This document shows, piece after piece, positions 16,424 to 25,604 of a DNA stretch of 64,000 nt (position 1 is the stretch's first letter; each line of letters starts with the position of its first letter). The stretch is taken from the NCBI GenBank assembly GCA_050178135.1, contig JBFXGJ010000008.1, forward strand, positions 1 to 64,000, written 5' to 3'. The notes below the pieces were generated by a model. That model did not search any database. It had not been told where the DNA came from and was given only the letters and a program-made list of their open reading frames with translations. The position numbers were made by a program, and so were the translations under genes. The stretch comes from UBA288 sp050178135 (GTDB lineage Archaea > Halobacteriota > Methanomicrobia > Methanomicrobiales > Methanospirillaceae).

Positions 16424-17680
16424 CTAGAGCCCGTTGAAGAGCTGCACGACGTCCGCGAAGTCGATCCGGCCGTTCCCGTTGAAGTCGAACGCCGCCACCG
16501 GCTCGTTCGCCGCGATCCAGGTCATCTGGTTGAAGAAGAGGACGACGTCCGCGAAGTCCTTCCGGGAGTTCCCGTTCACGTCCTCGTACTTCCCGTCCTT
16601 GTTGATATCGTGGGGCACGTCCGCCGCGCCCGGCACCGCGAGCACCGGGACGGTGGGCGTCGGCGTCGGCGTCAGCACCGGCACCGACGCCACGTAGATA
16701 TCGTCGTTGCCGTTCCGGTTGTCGGTGAAGGCCACCAGGTCACCGTCGATGTCCGGGCTGTTCTGGCTCCCCGGCGCCACCACGAGCGGGACCTCCTGCT
16801 CGACCGAGAGGTCGTAGAGGTAGATGTCCTCGTTCCCGTTCCGCTCGTCCCGCCAGACGACACGGTCGCCGTCGATCGCCGGCTGCTCCTGCTGCGCGGC
16901 GCCCGGCGAGAGCCACCGCCCGGTACCGCCGGTCATCGTCAGGTCGAGCTCGAAGAGCCGGATGTTGTACCGCAGGTCATCAGGCATGAACTTGGTATAG
17001 ACCACGCGGTTCCCCGAGATCCCAATCCCCGTGACAGGTGACTCGTTCGTCTGTTCCAGCAGGTGCACCTGGCTGTCGAGCAGGTACCGGAAGTAGACAC
17101 CGTCGAGGTTGAAGTCGGTCCAGACCACCTTCCGGTCCGAGACGGCGGGGCGCGTCTGGGCGTTCGAGTCCTGGTAGATCTGGATCGGTGCCGGGTTCTC
17201 CAGGTCGTAATAGTAGATCCTGGAGACCTCCGAGATCGCCGACGCCGAGTCCTCCCAGACCACCACGTCGCCGTCGATGTCCGGCCGTTCTTCGTACCCG
17301 CCATAAGTGGAATCAGGCGAGTTCAGCATCCGTTCAAACCCGGTCTCCAGGTCGAGGTAATAAATATCCGGGTTCTCATACTGGCTTACACTGTTCCGGT
17401 AGTCCTGCCAGACCACGCGGTTCCCCGAGATCCGCGGGGCCATCTGGTCCTTCGGGTCGTCGGTCAGCCTTCGCGTCTGGCCGGTCCCCATGTCGTAGAG
17501 ATAGATGTCCCAGTCCCCGTTCCGGTCGTCCTCCCAGACGATCTTCTGGCCGGAGATCGACGGAAACCGCTGTGTCCCTTCGTTATCCGTCAGCCGGAGT
17601 TCCCACGCCGACCCAGCAGCCGGCAGGAGGAGGAGCGCCACCAGGAGGAGGCCGAGAAGAAGACGGTTACACAATGCCAT
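16424..17680 (-). CDS. TolB-like beta-propeller surface protein with C-terminal dockerin
   Basis: 418 residues. The signal peptide (1-24) precedes repeated blades with the pattern WEDDRNGDWDIYLYDM (about 25-345), as in TolB/DPP-type propellers. A Pro-Thr linker leads to a dockerin-like module (about 358-418) with two Ca-loop repeats, DVNGNSRKDFADVV and DFNGNGRIDFADVV. The ATG at 17680 has GGTGA 8 nt ahead; the frame upstream is antisense to cofC. The gene lies 147 nt upstream of the cohesin-like protein on the same strand, so the two may be made together. The propeller ligand is unknown. Confidence 0.8.
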   Translation of the reverse strand: MALCNRLLLGLLLVALLLLPAAGSAWELRLTDNEGTQRFPSISGQKIVWEDDRNGDWDIYLYDMGTGQTRRLTDDPKDQMAPRISGNRVVWQDYRNSVSQYENPDIYYLDLETGFERMLNSPDSTYGGYEERPDIDGDVVVWEDSASAISEVSRIYYYDLENPAPIQIYQDSNAQTRPAVSDRKVVWTDFNLDGVYFRYLLDSQVHLLEQTNESPVTGIGISGNRVVYTKFMPDDLRYNIRLFELDLTMTGGTGRWLSPGAAQQEQPAIDGDRVVWRDERNGNEDIYLYDLSVEQEVPLVVAPGSQNSPDIDGDLVAFTDNRNGNDDIYVASVPVLTPTPTPTVPVLAVPGAADVPHDINKDGKYEDVNGNSRKDFADVVLFFNQMTWIAANEPVAAFDFNGNGRIDFADVVQLFNGL

Positions 17681-17725
17681 CGGCCCGTTCACCACTGCCT
17701 GATCGATCCTGTTGGGGCCTCCACC

Positions 17726-17777
17726 GTAATATAAGGCAGTGTCCCGGCCGGTAACGGTGCGCATCCTTTTCATATAG
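17726..17777. promoter_or_regulatory. divergent TATA boxes for dockerin-propeller gene and cofC
   Basis: On the minus strand, CTTATATTA (about 17726-17735) would start RNA near 17705, leaving a short leader with a GGTGA site. On the plus strand, TTTCATATAG (17768-17777) would start near 17800, only a few bases before the cofC ATG, so cofC is probably leaderless. Confidence 0.5.
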
Positions 17778-17803
17778 CAACGCGAACCCGATCTGATCGC
17801 TCC

Positions 17804-18487
17804 ATGCCCGTCGCCGTGATCCCGTTCCGGCCGGTCAACCCGAAGACCCGGCTCTCTGGGCTCCTCAACCAGGACGAGCGCGAGGCCTTCGCCCGCGCCA
17901 TGCTCGCCGACGTGGTCGACGCGGTACGGTCCGCCGGGCTCGAGCCCCTCGTCCTCTCCACCACCGAGTACGACTGCCCCGGCGTCGGCGTCCGGGTCGC
18001 CCCCTGCGGCCTCTCCGATGCGCTCAACGACCTCTTCCCCCTCCTCGAGGGGCCCGTCCTGGTGATCATGGCCGACCTCCCCCTCGTCAACCCCGAGGCG
18101 ATCCGCCGGCTCACCGGAACCGACGCCGACATCGCGATCGCCCCCGGGCGGGGCGGCGGCACCAACGCGCTCTATATCCGCGACCCCGCCCGCTTCCACG
18201 TCGACTACTACCAGTGCTCGGTCGCCAAGCACCTCGGGATCGCCCGCGACGCCGGCCTCTCCACCGAGCTCGTCGACTCCTTCCGCCTCTACCTCGACCT
18301 CGACGAGGAGGAGGACCTCGTCGACCTGCTGATCCACGGCACCGGCACGGCCCGCGCCTGCCTCGAGTCGCTCGGCATCGAGCTCGCCGTCACCCGGGGC
18401 CGGGTCGGGATCGCCCGGCAGGCACCGGTGCATGACGACGGAACCACGCTCCGGCAGGGCGGCACCACCGGCACCGCCGGCCGCTGA
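17804..18487 (+). CDS. cofC: 2-phospho-L-lactate guanylyltransferase
   Basis: 227 residues starting MPVAVIPFRPVNPKTRLSG, the CofC start with the KTRLS nucleotide-binding segment. The VLVIMADLPLVNP and APGRGGGTNALY motifs are those of MobA-like guanylyltransferases. CofC activates 2-phospholactate (or phosphoenolpyruvate) with GTP in the synthesis of coenzyme F420, the hydride carrier of methanogenesis. The two cofH genes of this window serve the same cofactor. The end overlaps the unused upstream part of the ABC ATPase frame. Confidence 0.92.
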   Translation: MPVAVIPFRPVNPKTRLSGLLNQDEREAFARAMLADVVDAVRSAGLEPLVLSTTEYDCPGVGVRVAPCGLSDALNDLFPLLEGPVLVIMADLPLVNPEAIRRLTGTDADIAIAPGRGGGTNALYIRDPARFHVDYYQCSVAKHLGIARDAGLSTELVDSFRLYLDLDEEEDLVDLLIHGTGTARACLESLGIELAVTRGRVGIARQAPVHDDGTTLRQGGTTGTAGR

Positions 18488-18509
18488 CCGGGACGGGCGG
18501 GCGCGGGGG

Positions 18510-19499
18510 ATGCCGATGCAGGACGATGTGATCCGGGTCGAAGGGCTCACGCACCGGTTCGACGACCTGGTCGCCGTCGACCACGTCTCGTTCCAGGTCC
18601 GCCCGGGCGAGGTCTTCTCCTTTCTCGGGCCGAACGGCGCCGGCAAGTCCACCGTCATCAACGTCCTCACCACCCTGCTCCCGTTCCAGGAGGGCGAGGT
18701 CGTCGTCGCCGGGTGCGACCTCCGCACCGAACCCGACCGGGTCCGCGAGGCGATCGGGATCGTCTTCCAGGAGGTCACCCTCGACCGGGACATGACCGTC
18801 GCCGAGACCCTCCTCTTCCACGGCAGGCTCTACGGGCTCCCCCGCGGCGAGCTCCGCGAGCGGACCGACGAGCTCGTCCGGCTCGTCGAGCTCGAGACCA
18901 AGCGGAACGTCCTCATCAAGCACCTCTCCGGCGGCATGAAGCGCCGCCTCGAGATCGCGCGGGGCCTGATGACCCGCCCCACCGTCCTCTTCCTCGACGA
19001 GCCGACGATCGGCCTCGACCCCCAGACCCGCGCCCGGATGTGGGACTACCTCCGGGGCGTCAACCAGGACGGCACCACCATCTTCCTCACCACCCACTAC
19101 ATGGACGAGGCCGACCAGCTCTCCGACCGGATCGCGATCATCGACCGTGGCCGGATCATCGCCGAGGACACGCCCCTCGCCCTCAAGAACGCGCTCGGCC
19201 GGGACCTCGTCTACCTCGAGACCGCCGACAACGGCCGGGCGCGGGCGGTCCTCGAGGCCGATCCCGCCGTCACCGGCGTCCGCGAGAAGGGGCCGGCCGG
19301 CCTCCTCGTCACCGTCTCCGAGGACGGCACCCGGATCGTCCCCCGCCTGCTCGAGTCCCTCCACGACGGCGGCATCACGCTCGACGGGCTCAACATCAAG
19401 AAGCCCTCCATGGACGACGTCTTCATCCACCACACCGGGCGTGCCCTCCGCGACGAGGGCGCCGAGAGATTCGCCGCCGCGGTTGGCCGGAGGCGGTGA
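18510..19499 (+). CDS. ABC exporter ATP-binding protein, DrrA-like
   Basis: 329 residues. Walker A GPNGAGKST (about 40-48), Q-loop VFQEVTLD, signature LSGGMKRR, Walker B VLFLDEPTIGLDP and the H-loop TTHYMDEA are all intact. The DrrA/CcmA-type C-terminal region follows. It energises the permease encoded one base downstream. The start is taken at the ATG after a G-rich stretch at 18510; ATG 18516 is equally possible. The substrate is not predictable. Confidence 0.88.
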   Translation: MPMQDDVIRVEGLTHRFDDLVAVDHVSFQVRPGEVFSFLGPNGAGKSTVINVLTTLLPFQEGEVVVAGCDLRTEPDRVREAIGIVFQEVTLDRDMTVAETLLFHGRLYGLPRGELRERTDELVRLVELETKRNVLIKHLSGGMKRRLEIARGLMTRPTVLFLDEPTIGLDPQTRARMWDYLRGVNQDGTTIFLTTHYMDEADQLSDRIAIIDRGRIIAEDTPLALKNALGRDLVYLETADNGRARAVLEADPAVTGVREKGPAGLLVTVSEDGTRIVPRLLESLHDGGITLDGLNIKKPSMDDVFIHHTGRALRDEGAERFAAAVGRRR

Positions 19500-19500
19500 G

Positions 19501-20337
19501 ATGGACCGGCGCTTCCTCACCATCTACTGGCGGGACATGCTCCGTTACGTCCGGTTCCGCACCCTCCTCCTCTCCTCGCTCGTCCAGCCCGCGCTCTGGC
19601 TCGCCTTCTTCGGGATCGCGATGTCGAGCAGCTTCGACGCCATGGCCGCGCAGGTGCCGGCAGTCCCCGGCATCCCCCAGGTCGGCTACCTCACCTTCAT
19701 GTGCGCCGGTGTCATCTCGATGACCACCCTCTTCACCAGCCTCTTCGGCGGGATGAGCCTCCTCTTCGACAAGAACTGGGGCCTCCTCCGCGAGGTGATG
19801 GCCGCGCCCATGCCCCGGTCCAACATCGTCCTCGGCATGGGCCTCTCCGGGATCACCAAGTCCTGCATCCAGGCGGGGATCATCCTCGGCTTCGGCCTCC
19901 TCCTCGGCGTCCAGTTCTTCGCCGGCTACACCCCGCTCCAGGTGGTGATCGCGGTCGTCGGCATCTTCGCCTTCGTCTCCGTCTTCGCGCTCGGGTTCGT
20001 CTTCCTCTCGTCCGCCATCGCCATCTCCATGGAGTCGCCCGAAGGGATGCAGGGGATCATGACCCTGCTCACCATGCCGATCTTCTTCGCGTCGAACGCC
20101 CTCTACCCGGTCGAGGCCTTCCCGGAAGCGCTCCGTGTCATCTCGACGGTGAACCCGCTCAGCCACATGGTGATCGGCATCCGCTACTTCGCGATCGGCC
20201 CCGAGTTCAGCGCGATCGGCCGGACCTTCTCCTGCTCGACCACGGACCTTCTCGTCTCGTTCGGCGCCCTCTTCCTCTTCGCCGCCGTAACGTTCCTCTT
20301 CGCCCTCCACCGCGTCCGCGTCGCGCGGGTCACCTAG
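19501..20337 (+). CDS. ABC-2 type exporter permease
   Basis: 278 residues with six predicted membrane helices, the first starting near LLLSSLVQPALWLAFFGIA. The ABC-2 signature region (PIFFASNALYPVEAFPEALRVISTVNPLSH) lies near residues 195-225. It forms the transmembrane part of an exporter with the preceding ATPase (1-nt gap). DrrB-like pairs move hydrophobic compounds or lipids; the cargo here is unknown. Confidence 0.88.
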   Translation: MDRRFLTIYWRDMLRYVRFRTLLLSSLVQPALWLAFFGIAMSSSFDAMAAQVPAVPGIPQVGYLTFMCAGVISMTTLFTSLFGGMSLLFDKNWGLLREVMAAPMPRSNIVLGMGLSGITKSCIQAGIILGFGLLLGVQFFAGYTPLQVVIAVVGIFAFVSVFALGFVFLSSAIAISMESPEGMQGIMTLLTMPIFFASNALYPVEAFPEALRVISTVNPLSHMVIGIRYFAIGPEFSAIGRTFSCSTTDLLVSFGALFLFAAVTFLFALHRVRVARVT

Positions 20338-21500
20338 GCCAGCCGATCGAGCGCCTCGCCGATCGCCGCCGCCCTCCGCTCGATCACCCGGACGCTCTTC
20401 GCCTGCTCGTTCATCCCGCAGTGGGCGAGGTCGTTCCGCAGGTCGCCGATCGCCTGCCAGACGGCGGAGAGCCCCTCCGCGTCCGGGAGGGCCTCGAACC
20501 GGCCCGAGAGCACGGTCGGCTCGAACACCTTCTTCTGGCGGGCGAGCATCGCTCCCGTCACCGTCCGCGTCACCGTCTGGCGCACACCGCGCTCCAGCCA
20601 CCGCTCCGCCGGGCAGCCGAGCCGGAGCACCATCAGGTTGATCATCCACTCCCGCGCGAGCTCCACCGCCTGGACCACCAGCCCGTGGTCGAGCTGGTAC
20701 CGGACCAGGGCCCGCTGCCGGGCGAGCATCGCGTCGTCGAGCGCCGGCTCGTCCGAGGCGAACGGCGCCACCCGGTCCAGGCGGTCCAGGAGCGGCCGGA
20801 GCGCCGGGAGGTCGGCGGCGATCTCCTCCTCCACCTCCCCGATCCGCTCATGGAGGAGGTGCGCTGCCAGGAATGCCTCCGTCGGGCGCGAGAGCCGCAC
20901 CGCCGAGGTGAACCGGCCCAGGTTGTTCGCGAACGGCTTGAGCCGGCGCGGCGGCGGGTCCCGTCCCTCCCGGTGCGCCCGGTCCTGGACGTCGGCGAAG
21001 AGCCGGGCGAGATCGGACCCGTCCATGTGCCCCAGGAACGCCTGGACCGCGTTCACCCAGTCCAGCACCTCCACGAACGGGGTCAGGTCGTGGACCGGCA
21101 GCTCGGTCACCGTCCGCTCCGGCCGGTGGCCGTAGTAGACCCGCTCGATCGTCGCCCCCCGGAGCTCCCGGACGTATGCCAGGGCGAGAAAGACCACGAA
21201 CGGCAGGGGGCCCGGCGCGTAGGTCAGGTCAACGACCAGCGCGTCCCCCTCCCCCACCGCGGCGCAGATCCGCTCGAAGGCGTCCCAGAGCCCCGCCGTG
21301 GACCGGCAGTCCGGGAGCGGGACCACCGTCCCGTCCCCCGTCCCCGGGTCGTCCGGGGAGAAGACCACCATCTCGTCCGGCTCCAGGAGCACCACGAGCG
21401 CCCCCGCGACCGTCAGGGCGCTGCAGGCCCGCTCGTCGCAGACCCAGACCGTCTCCTCCGGCTCCCCCGCCGGCGGCGAGAACGTTAAGAGTCGCCTCAT
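20334..21500 (-). CDS. CARF-HEPN ribonuclease-like protein (Cas DxTHG / Csx1-like), orphan
   Basis: 388 residues. The N-terminal half resembles the CRISPR-associated DxTHG (TM1812/Csx1-like) CARF domain. DLTYAPGPLPFVV (91-103) stands at the DxTHG motif position, then ERVYYG (119-124), and PVHDLTPFVEVLDW is the usual run after it. The C-terminal half is helical with RNDLAH (R355, H360), the Rx4H signature of HEPN ribonucleases. Such proteins degrade RNA when cyclic oligoadenylate binds the CARF domain. DxTHG is altered to DLTYA here. The ATG overlaps the FmdE-like stop (ATGA). No CRISPR array or cas gene is seen in the window. Confidence 0.72.
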   Translation of the reverse strand: MRRLLTFSPPAGEPEETVWVCDERACSALTVAGALVVLLEPDEMVVFSPDDPGTGDGTVVPLPDCRSTAGLWDAFERICAAVGEGDALVVDLTYAPGPLPFVVFLALAYVRELRGATIERVYYGHRPERTVTELPVHDLTPFVEVLDWVNAVQAFLGHMDGSDLARLFADVQDRAHREGRDPPPRRLKPFANNLGRFTSAVRLSRPTEAFLAAHLLHERIGEVEEEIAADLPALRPLLDRLDRVAPFASDEPALDDAMLARQRALVRYQLDHGLVVQAVELAREWMINLMVLRLGCPAERWLERGVRQTVTRTVTGAMLARQKKVFEPTVLSGRFEALPDAEGLSAVWQAIGDLRNDLAHCGMNEQAKSVRVIERRAAAIGEALDRLA

Positions 21501-22093
21501 CGTTCGGCGCACGGGATGCAGAGCCGTCGGCCCCCGACCACCCGCACGCGGTGTGCGGCGACCGACTCCCCGCAGCCCTCGCAGGTCTCCGAGGCGTGGA
21601 TCGCCGCCTCCGGCGGCACCGGCTCCGTCGCCGGCTGGATCGAGAAGAGCTCGTCCGCCGGCATCGCCAGGATCGCCGCGCAGACCGCGCGGAGCCGGCG
21701 GTCGTACGCCGCCCGCTCCGCCTCGTCCGCTCTCCCCGCGTGGACCCGCTGGCGAAGCGCGCTGAATTCCGGGTCGATCCGGGCGGTCGAGAACTCCGGG
21801 CGGGAGACCACCCGGACTCCCCGCCCGGTTGTCCGGTCATAGAAGGTGTAGACGTGCTTGCCGTGGTCCCGGTAGACCAGGTTCCCCTTGCCGAACGTGC
21901 ATCCCGACCGCACCTGCAGCCCGTCCACCCCGCAGGCGTCGTTCTCCACGACGGCCACGACCTCCTCGTCGTCGGAGGGGCCGGTGCCGAGCGCGGCGAG
22001 CCCCGCCTCCGCAGCGCGGTACCCGAGCGCCAGGCCCGGGCAGCGGTGCCCGTGAAAGAGGACCGCGTCCTCGAACGTCCGTTGCGGACTCAT
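21497..22093 (-). CDS. FmdE family protein with C-terminal zinc ribbon
   Basis: 198 residues. FHGHRCPGLALGYRAAE (about 13-29), ENDACGVDGLQ and GCTFGKGNLVYRDHG are the hallmark FmdE motifs. The C-terminus has CEGC and CIPC pairs forming a zinc ribbon. FmdE was named from an association with formylmethanofuran dehydrogenase, but most members have no assigned role. Here the gene is translationally coupled to a CARF-HEPN gene rather than to fmd/fwd genes. Confidence 0.85.
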   Translation of the reverse strand: MSPQRTFEDAVLFHGHRCPGLALGYRAAEAGLAALGTGPSDDEEVVAVVENDACGVDGLQVRSGCTFGKGNLVYRDHGKHVYTFYDRTTGRGVRVVSRPEFSTARIDPEFSALRQRVHAGRADEAERAAYDRRLRAVCAAILAMPADELFSIQPATEPVPPEAAIHASETCEGCGESVAAHRVRVVGGRRLCIPCAER

Positions 22094-22133
22094 CAACCAG
22101 GTGTGGGCGCCCCGGACGAAAAAAGGTGAGCGG

Positions 22134-22682
22134 TCAGAGCGTCGCCTGCCCGCTCCCCGGGCCGGGGGCGATCCCCTGCAGGATTCGGCCGACCCCGTAG
22201 ATGATTGCGTAGAGCCCGAGCGCCCAGACCAGGACCACCGTCCCCGCGACGGGCTGGGTGATGATGTACAGCCCGACGATCACGCCAACGACACCCGAGA
22301 GCACCAGCACCCACCAGTAGGGCACCGGCCGGAGGGCGATGCCGGCGATCACCTGGACGATGCTGGTAACGAGCGTCCAGATCCCGATCAGGAGCGTGAT
22401 CGTGAGCGCGAACCCGACCGGGTTCCAGAGCGCCAGGCCCGCAAGAACGAGGGCGATCACCGCGCCGGCCACAAGGACCCAGCGCAGGTCGCCGAGGTCG
22501 CCCCCGAGCGTGAGCCCGCCGGCGAGCAGGAGAAGCGCGTCGATGATCACGAACGCCGCGAAGGCGATCACGAGCGAGGCAACCATCACGCCGGGCATGG
22601 CGAAGGCGAAGAGGCCGAAGAGTACAGCGACGATCCCGCCGAGAATGGCGAGCCACCGGTTTGAGGAAGTGGACGAAACCAT
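22134..22682 (-). CDS. HdeD/DUF308 family membrane protein
   Basis: 182 residues with six hydrophobic helices in three pairs, each pair separated by a short polar turn. Recurring PGVMVASLVIAF and NPVGFALTITLLIG patterns fit the HdeD (DUF308) repeat. The family is tied to acid or envelope stress in bacteria; its role in archaea is not known. An AT-rich stretch near 22729-22741 is its probable promoter. Confidence 0.82.
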   Translation of the reverse strand: MVSSTSSNRWLAILGGIVAVLFGLFAFAMPGVMVASLVIAFAAFVIIDALLLLAGGLTLGGDLGDLRWVLVAGAVIALVLAGLALWNPVGFALTITLLIGIWTLVTSIVQVIAGIALRPVPYWWVLVLSGVVGVIVGLYIITQPVAGTVVLVWALGLYAIIYGVGRILQGIAPGPGSGQATL

Positions 22683-22814
22683 GAACGGATTCAGCTCCTG
22701 GGTCTGGTAGAGAAGACGGGGTGGAGGAGGGGAAAAATTTTGTCAATTGTCCCGGCGTCCCGAGGCGGCCCGGACCAGTTCGAATGACTTAAGTCTCTCT
22801 GGGGGCATTCCCCG

Positions 22815-24872
22815 ATGAGGGATCGCGTGCCCACCGTGCTCTACTACGACCACGACCCCCGTCGGCGGGACCAGGCGCGGCACCTGGACGACGGCACGCC
22901 CGGTGGCCTCCGGGTGCTCGCGGCCGGCACGTTCGAGGAGGCGGCGCGGTTCCTCTCGGGGGAGGCGATCGACGCCGTCGTGACCGACCCCCCGGGCGGG
23001 GACGCCTTCCTCCTCCTCTCGCTCACCCGGGAACTCGCCGGCGCCGTCCCGTTCGTCCTCTTCATGGCCCCGGGCCGGGAGAGGGCCGCGCTCGAGGCGT
23101 TCAACAGCGGCGCGACGTGGTACTTCGAACGGCCGTCGGACGACTGCGGTCCCCAGGTGCTCCGCGACGCGATCAACCACGCCCTCTCCCTCCGGTCGAA
23201 CGAGAGCGGCATCATGCCGCGGGGCCGGTACCTCGAGTTCCTCTCCAGGACTGCGCTGGACTTCGCCGCCATGGACGAGGAGGAGGAGGTCTATGCCTAC
23301 GTCGCCGAGCGCGTGCTCGAGCTGGTCCCACGCTCGTTCGTCGGGGTCACCTCGTTCGACCCCGCGACACGCCTCTTCACGGTCCGCGCGTTCGCCGCCC
23401 CTCCCGGAACACGCGAGGTCTTTCTCGACGTCTTCGGCCAGAGCCCCGTCGGCTGGCGGGTCCCGATCGACGCCTATCCCTCGTCGATGACGGCGCTCCA
23501 CTGCCAGGCGATGATCGAGGCGCCGCCGGAGTTCTCGATGCTCACGTACCACACGCTCCCCGAGGAGCTCTGCGACCAGGTCGATGCCCGCCTCGGGCCC
23601 GGCAGGGCCTTCAGCCTGGGGTTCGAGTGCCGGCGGGGGTGCGTCGGGTCGGTCATCATCCGCCTCCTCCCTGCAGGCGAGCTCCCCAACCCCGAACTGG
23701 TCGAGGCCATCGTCCACCAGGCGTCGGTCGCCCTCTTCCGGAGCCGCATCCGAAGAGAGCTCGACGAGACCGAGGCCCGGTACCGGGGCGTCGTCGAGGC
23801 GCAGACCGAGCTGATCTGCCGCTTTTCCCCGGATGGGATCCTCCTGGTCGTCAACGAGGCCTTCTGCCGGTTCTTCGGCCTCGACCCCGCGTCCGTCGTC
23901 GGCACGCGGTTCGTCCCGGCGTTGCCAGACGGCGAAGAGGGGTTGATTCGCGCCTACCTCGCCGCCCTCTCGCCCGCATCGCCCGACGGGTCGTTCGAGC
24001 ACCGCGTGGTCCGCCACGACGGCGAGGTCCGCTGGCTCCGCTGGGACGACCGGGCCTTCTTCGACGGGGCGGGCCAGGTCGTCGAGTTCCAGTCGGTCGG
24101 CCGCGATGTCACCGAGCGGCGGACGGCCGAGGAGGCCCTCGCGTCCCTCGCGGCCGAACTCGAGCAGCGGGTCGAGGCGTCCACGACGGAGCTCCGGGCG
24201 GCGAACCGCGACCTCGAGCAGTTCTCGCACCAGGTCTCGCACGACCTCCGGGCGCCGCTGCGGTCGATCGACGGCTACCTCGGCATCCTGATGGCCCGGT
24301 ACGGGCCGGACCTCCCCGGGGACGCGGCCGTCTTCATCGGGCGGGCGCGCGGGGGGGTCCTGCGGGCCGAACGGTTCCTCGACGGGCTCCTCGCCCTCTC
24401 GCGCCTCTCGCGGCGGCCCCTCCAGACCGAGCAGGTCGACACCGGCGCCCTTGTCCGGGACGTCGTTCAGGAGCTCCTCGACGACGAAGACGGCCGGACG
24501 GTCGAGGTGGACGTCGGGCCCCTTCCATCCTGCCGCGCGGACCTCGAGCTCCTCCGCCACGTCTTCCAGAACCTGGTCGACAACGCCCTCAAGTTCACGC
24601 GGAATCGAGAGTCGGCCCGGATCGAGGTCCGCGCCGGCGAGGAGAACGGGGAGACGGTCTTCTCGGTCGCCGACAACGGCGCCGGGTTTCCCCCCGGGGA
24701 GGCAGGACGGATCTTCGATGACTTCGTCCGGCTTCACGGAGACCGCGACTTCGAGGGGTCCGGGATCGGCCTCGCCTTCGTCCGCCGGGTCGTCGAGCGT
24801 CACGGCGGACGCTGCTGGGCGGAGGGGGAGGTCGACCGGGGCGCGACATTCTTCTTCACACTTCGGCGCTGA
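22815..24872 (+). CDS. sensor histidine kinase with receiver-like, GAF-like and PAS domains
   Basis: 685 residues, no membrane segment. Residues 1-120 form a receiver-like domain that keeps the acidic pair (YYDHDP) and an Asp (VVTDPPGG) but has Arg where the conserved Lys should be. A GAF-like region spans about 135-310 and a PAS domain about 320-440. HisKA has the phosphoacceptor in QVSHDLRAPLRS near residue 475. The HATPase has N box NLVDNALKFT, G1 DNGAGFP and G2 GSGIGLAFV. A soluble sensor of an unknown signal. The partial copy downstream is its paralogue. Confidence 0.85.
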   Translation: MRDRVPTVLYYDHDPRRRDQARHLDDGTPGGLRVLAAGTFEEAARFLSGEAIDAVVTDPPGGDAFLLLSLTRELAGAVPFVLFMAPGRERAALEAFNSGATWYFERPSDDCGPQVLRDAINHALSLRSNESGIMPRGRYLEFLSRTALDFAAMDEEEEVYAYVAERVLELVPRSFVGVTSFDPATRLFTVRAFAAPPGTREVFLDVFGQSPVGWRVPIDAYPSSMTALHCQAMIEAPPEFSMLTYHTLPEELCDQVDARLGPGRAFSLGFECRRGCVGSVIIRLLPAGELPNPELVEAIVHQASVALFRSRIRRELDETEARYRGVVEAQTELICRFSPDGILLVVNEAFCRFFGLDPASVVGTRFVPALPDGEEGLIRAYLAALSPASPDGSFEHRVVRHDGEVRWLRWDDRAFFDGAGQVVEFQSVGRDVTERRTAEEALASLAAELEQRVEASTTELRAANRDLEQFSHQVSHDLRAPLRSIDGYLGILMARYGPDLPGDAAVFIGRARGGVLRAERFLDGLLALSRLSRRPLQTEQVDTGALVRDVVQELLDDEDGRTVEVDVGPLPSCRADLELLRHVFQNLVDNALKFTRNRESARIEVRAGEENGETVFSVADNGAGFPPGEAGRIFDDFVRLHGDRDFEGSGIGLAFVRRVVERHGGRCWAEGEVDRGATFFFTLRR

Positions 24873-24951
24873 TGCCGCACGCCGGAGACGGCGCCTGCGA
24901 CGAGATGCACATACATATCACCTCACCCGCACTGGAAGTGCACGAGAACCC

Positions 24952-25604
24952 GTGCCCTCCGTCCTCTACGACGACCGCGATCCCGCCTGGCGCGAGCAGG
25001 CGGCGCGGTCGCTCTCGCGCGACGGAGCGCTCGATCACGCAACGGCGGGGACGTTCGACGAGGCCGTGGCGCTCTTCCGATCGCGAGGATTCGAGGTCGT
25101 GGTCGCCACCCCTCCCGAGGACGAGGTGCTCAGTTTCCCCTCGATCCTGCGGATACACGAGCCTCCGATCCCCTTCATCCTCCTGATGGAGCCGGGACAC
25201 GAGGCGGTCGTGATCAAGGCCCTGGACAGCGGGGCGGAGCGGTACGTCGAGAAGAGTGGCGACCCGATCCTCCTCCGGCACGTGTATGAGAACCTCCTCG
25301 CCAACGCGATCACATTCACGCCCGCGAGAGGTCGCAGCGATCGAGTGCGGGGCGGAGACGGTGGGCGACGGTGTCCGGCATTTCGTCCGGGACAACGGTG
25401 TCGGCTTCGAGCCCGAGGACGCCGGGCGGCTCTTCGAGCCGTTCGCACGGTTTCACGAGGCCCGCTCCTTCGAGGGGTCCGGGATCGGCCTCGCCCAGGT
25501 GAAGCTGCTCGTCGAGCGGCATGGCGGGCGCTGCTGGGCGGAGGGCGAGGTGGATGCAGGTGCGACGATCTCTTTCACCCTGGGCCCCGGCGGGCCCCTG
25601 GAGG
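24952..25604 (+). pseudogene. decayed histidine kinase copy (receiver-like + HATPase, frameshifted)
   Basis: From the GTG at 24952 the frame encodes VLYDDRDPAWREQAARSL, a receiver-like domain parallel to that of the upstream kinase. It then jumps directly to the HATPase N box (ENLLANAITFT), so GAF, PAS and HisKA are missing. Near 25320-25330 the reading frame shifts. The rest of the HATPase (DNGVGFEPEDAGRL, GSGIGLAQVKLLVERHGG) lies in the next frame and has lost its stop, running into the convergent gene. The receiver Asp is replaced (VVVATPPE). An internal deletion plus frameshift makes this a pseudogene. Confidence 0.75.

Noticed and set aside
16424..18793. Full 789-codon version of the dockerin-propeller frame
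   Set aside because: The first 370 codons are antisense to cofC. A proper signal peptide and Shine-Dalgarno occur at 17680.
20334..22093. Search for a CRISPR array or cas genes near the CARF-HEPN gene
   Set aside because: No regularly spaced direct repeats and no recognisable Cas proteins were seen on either side or elsewhere in the window.
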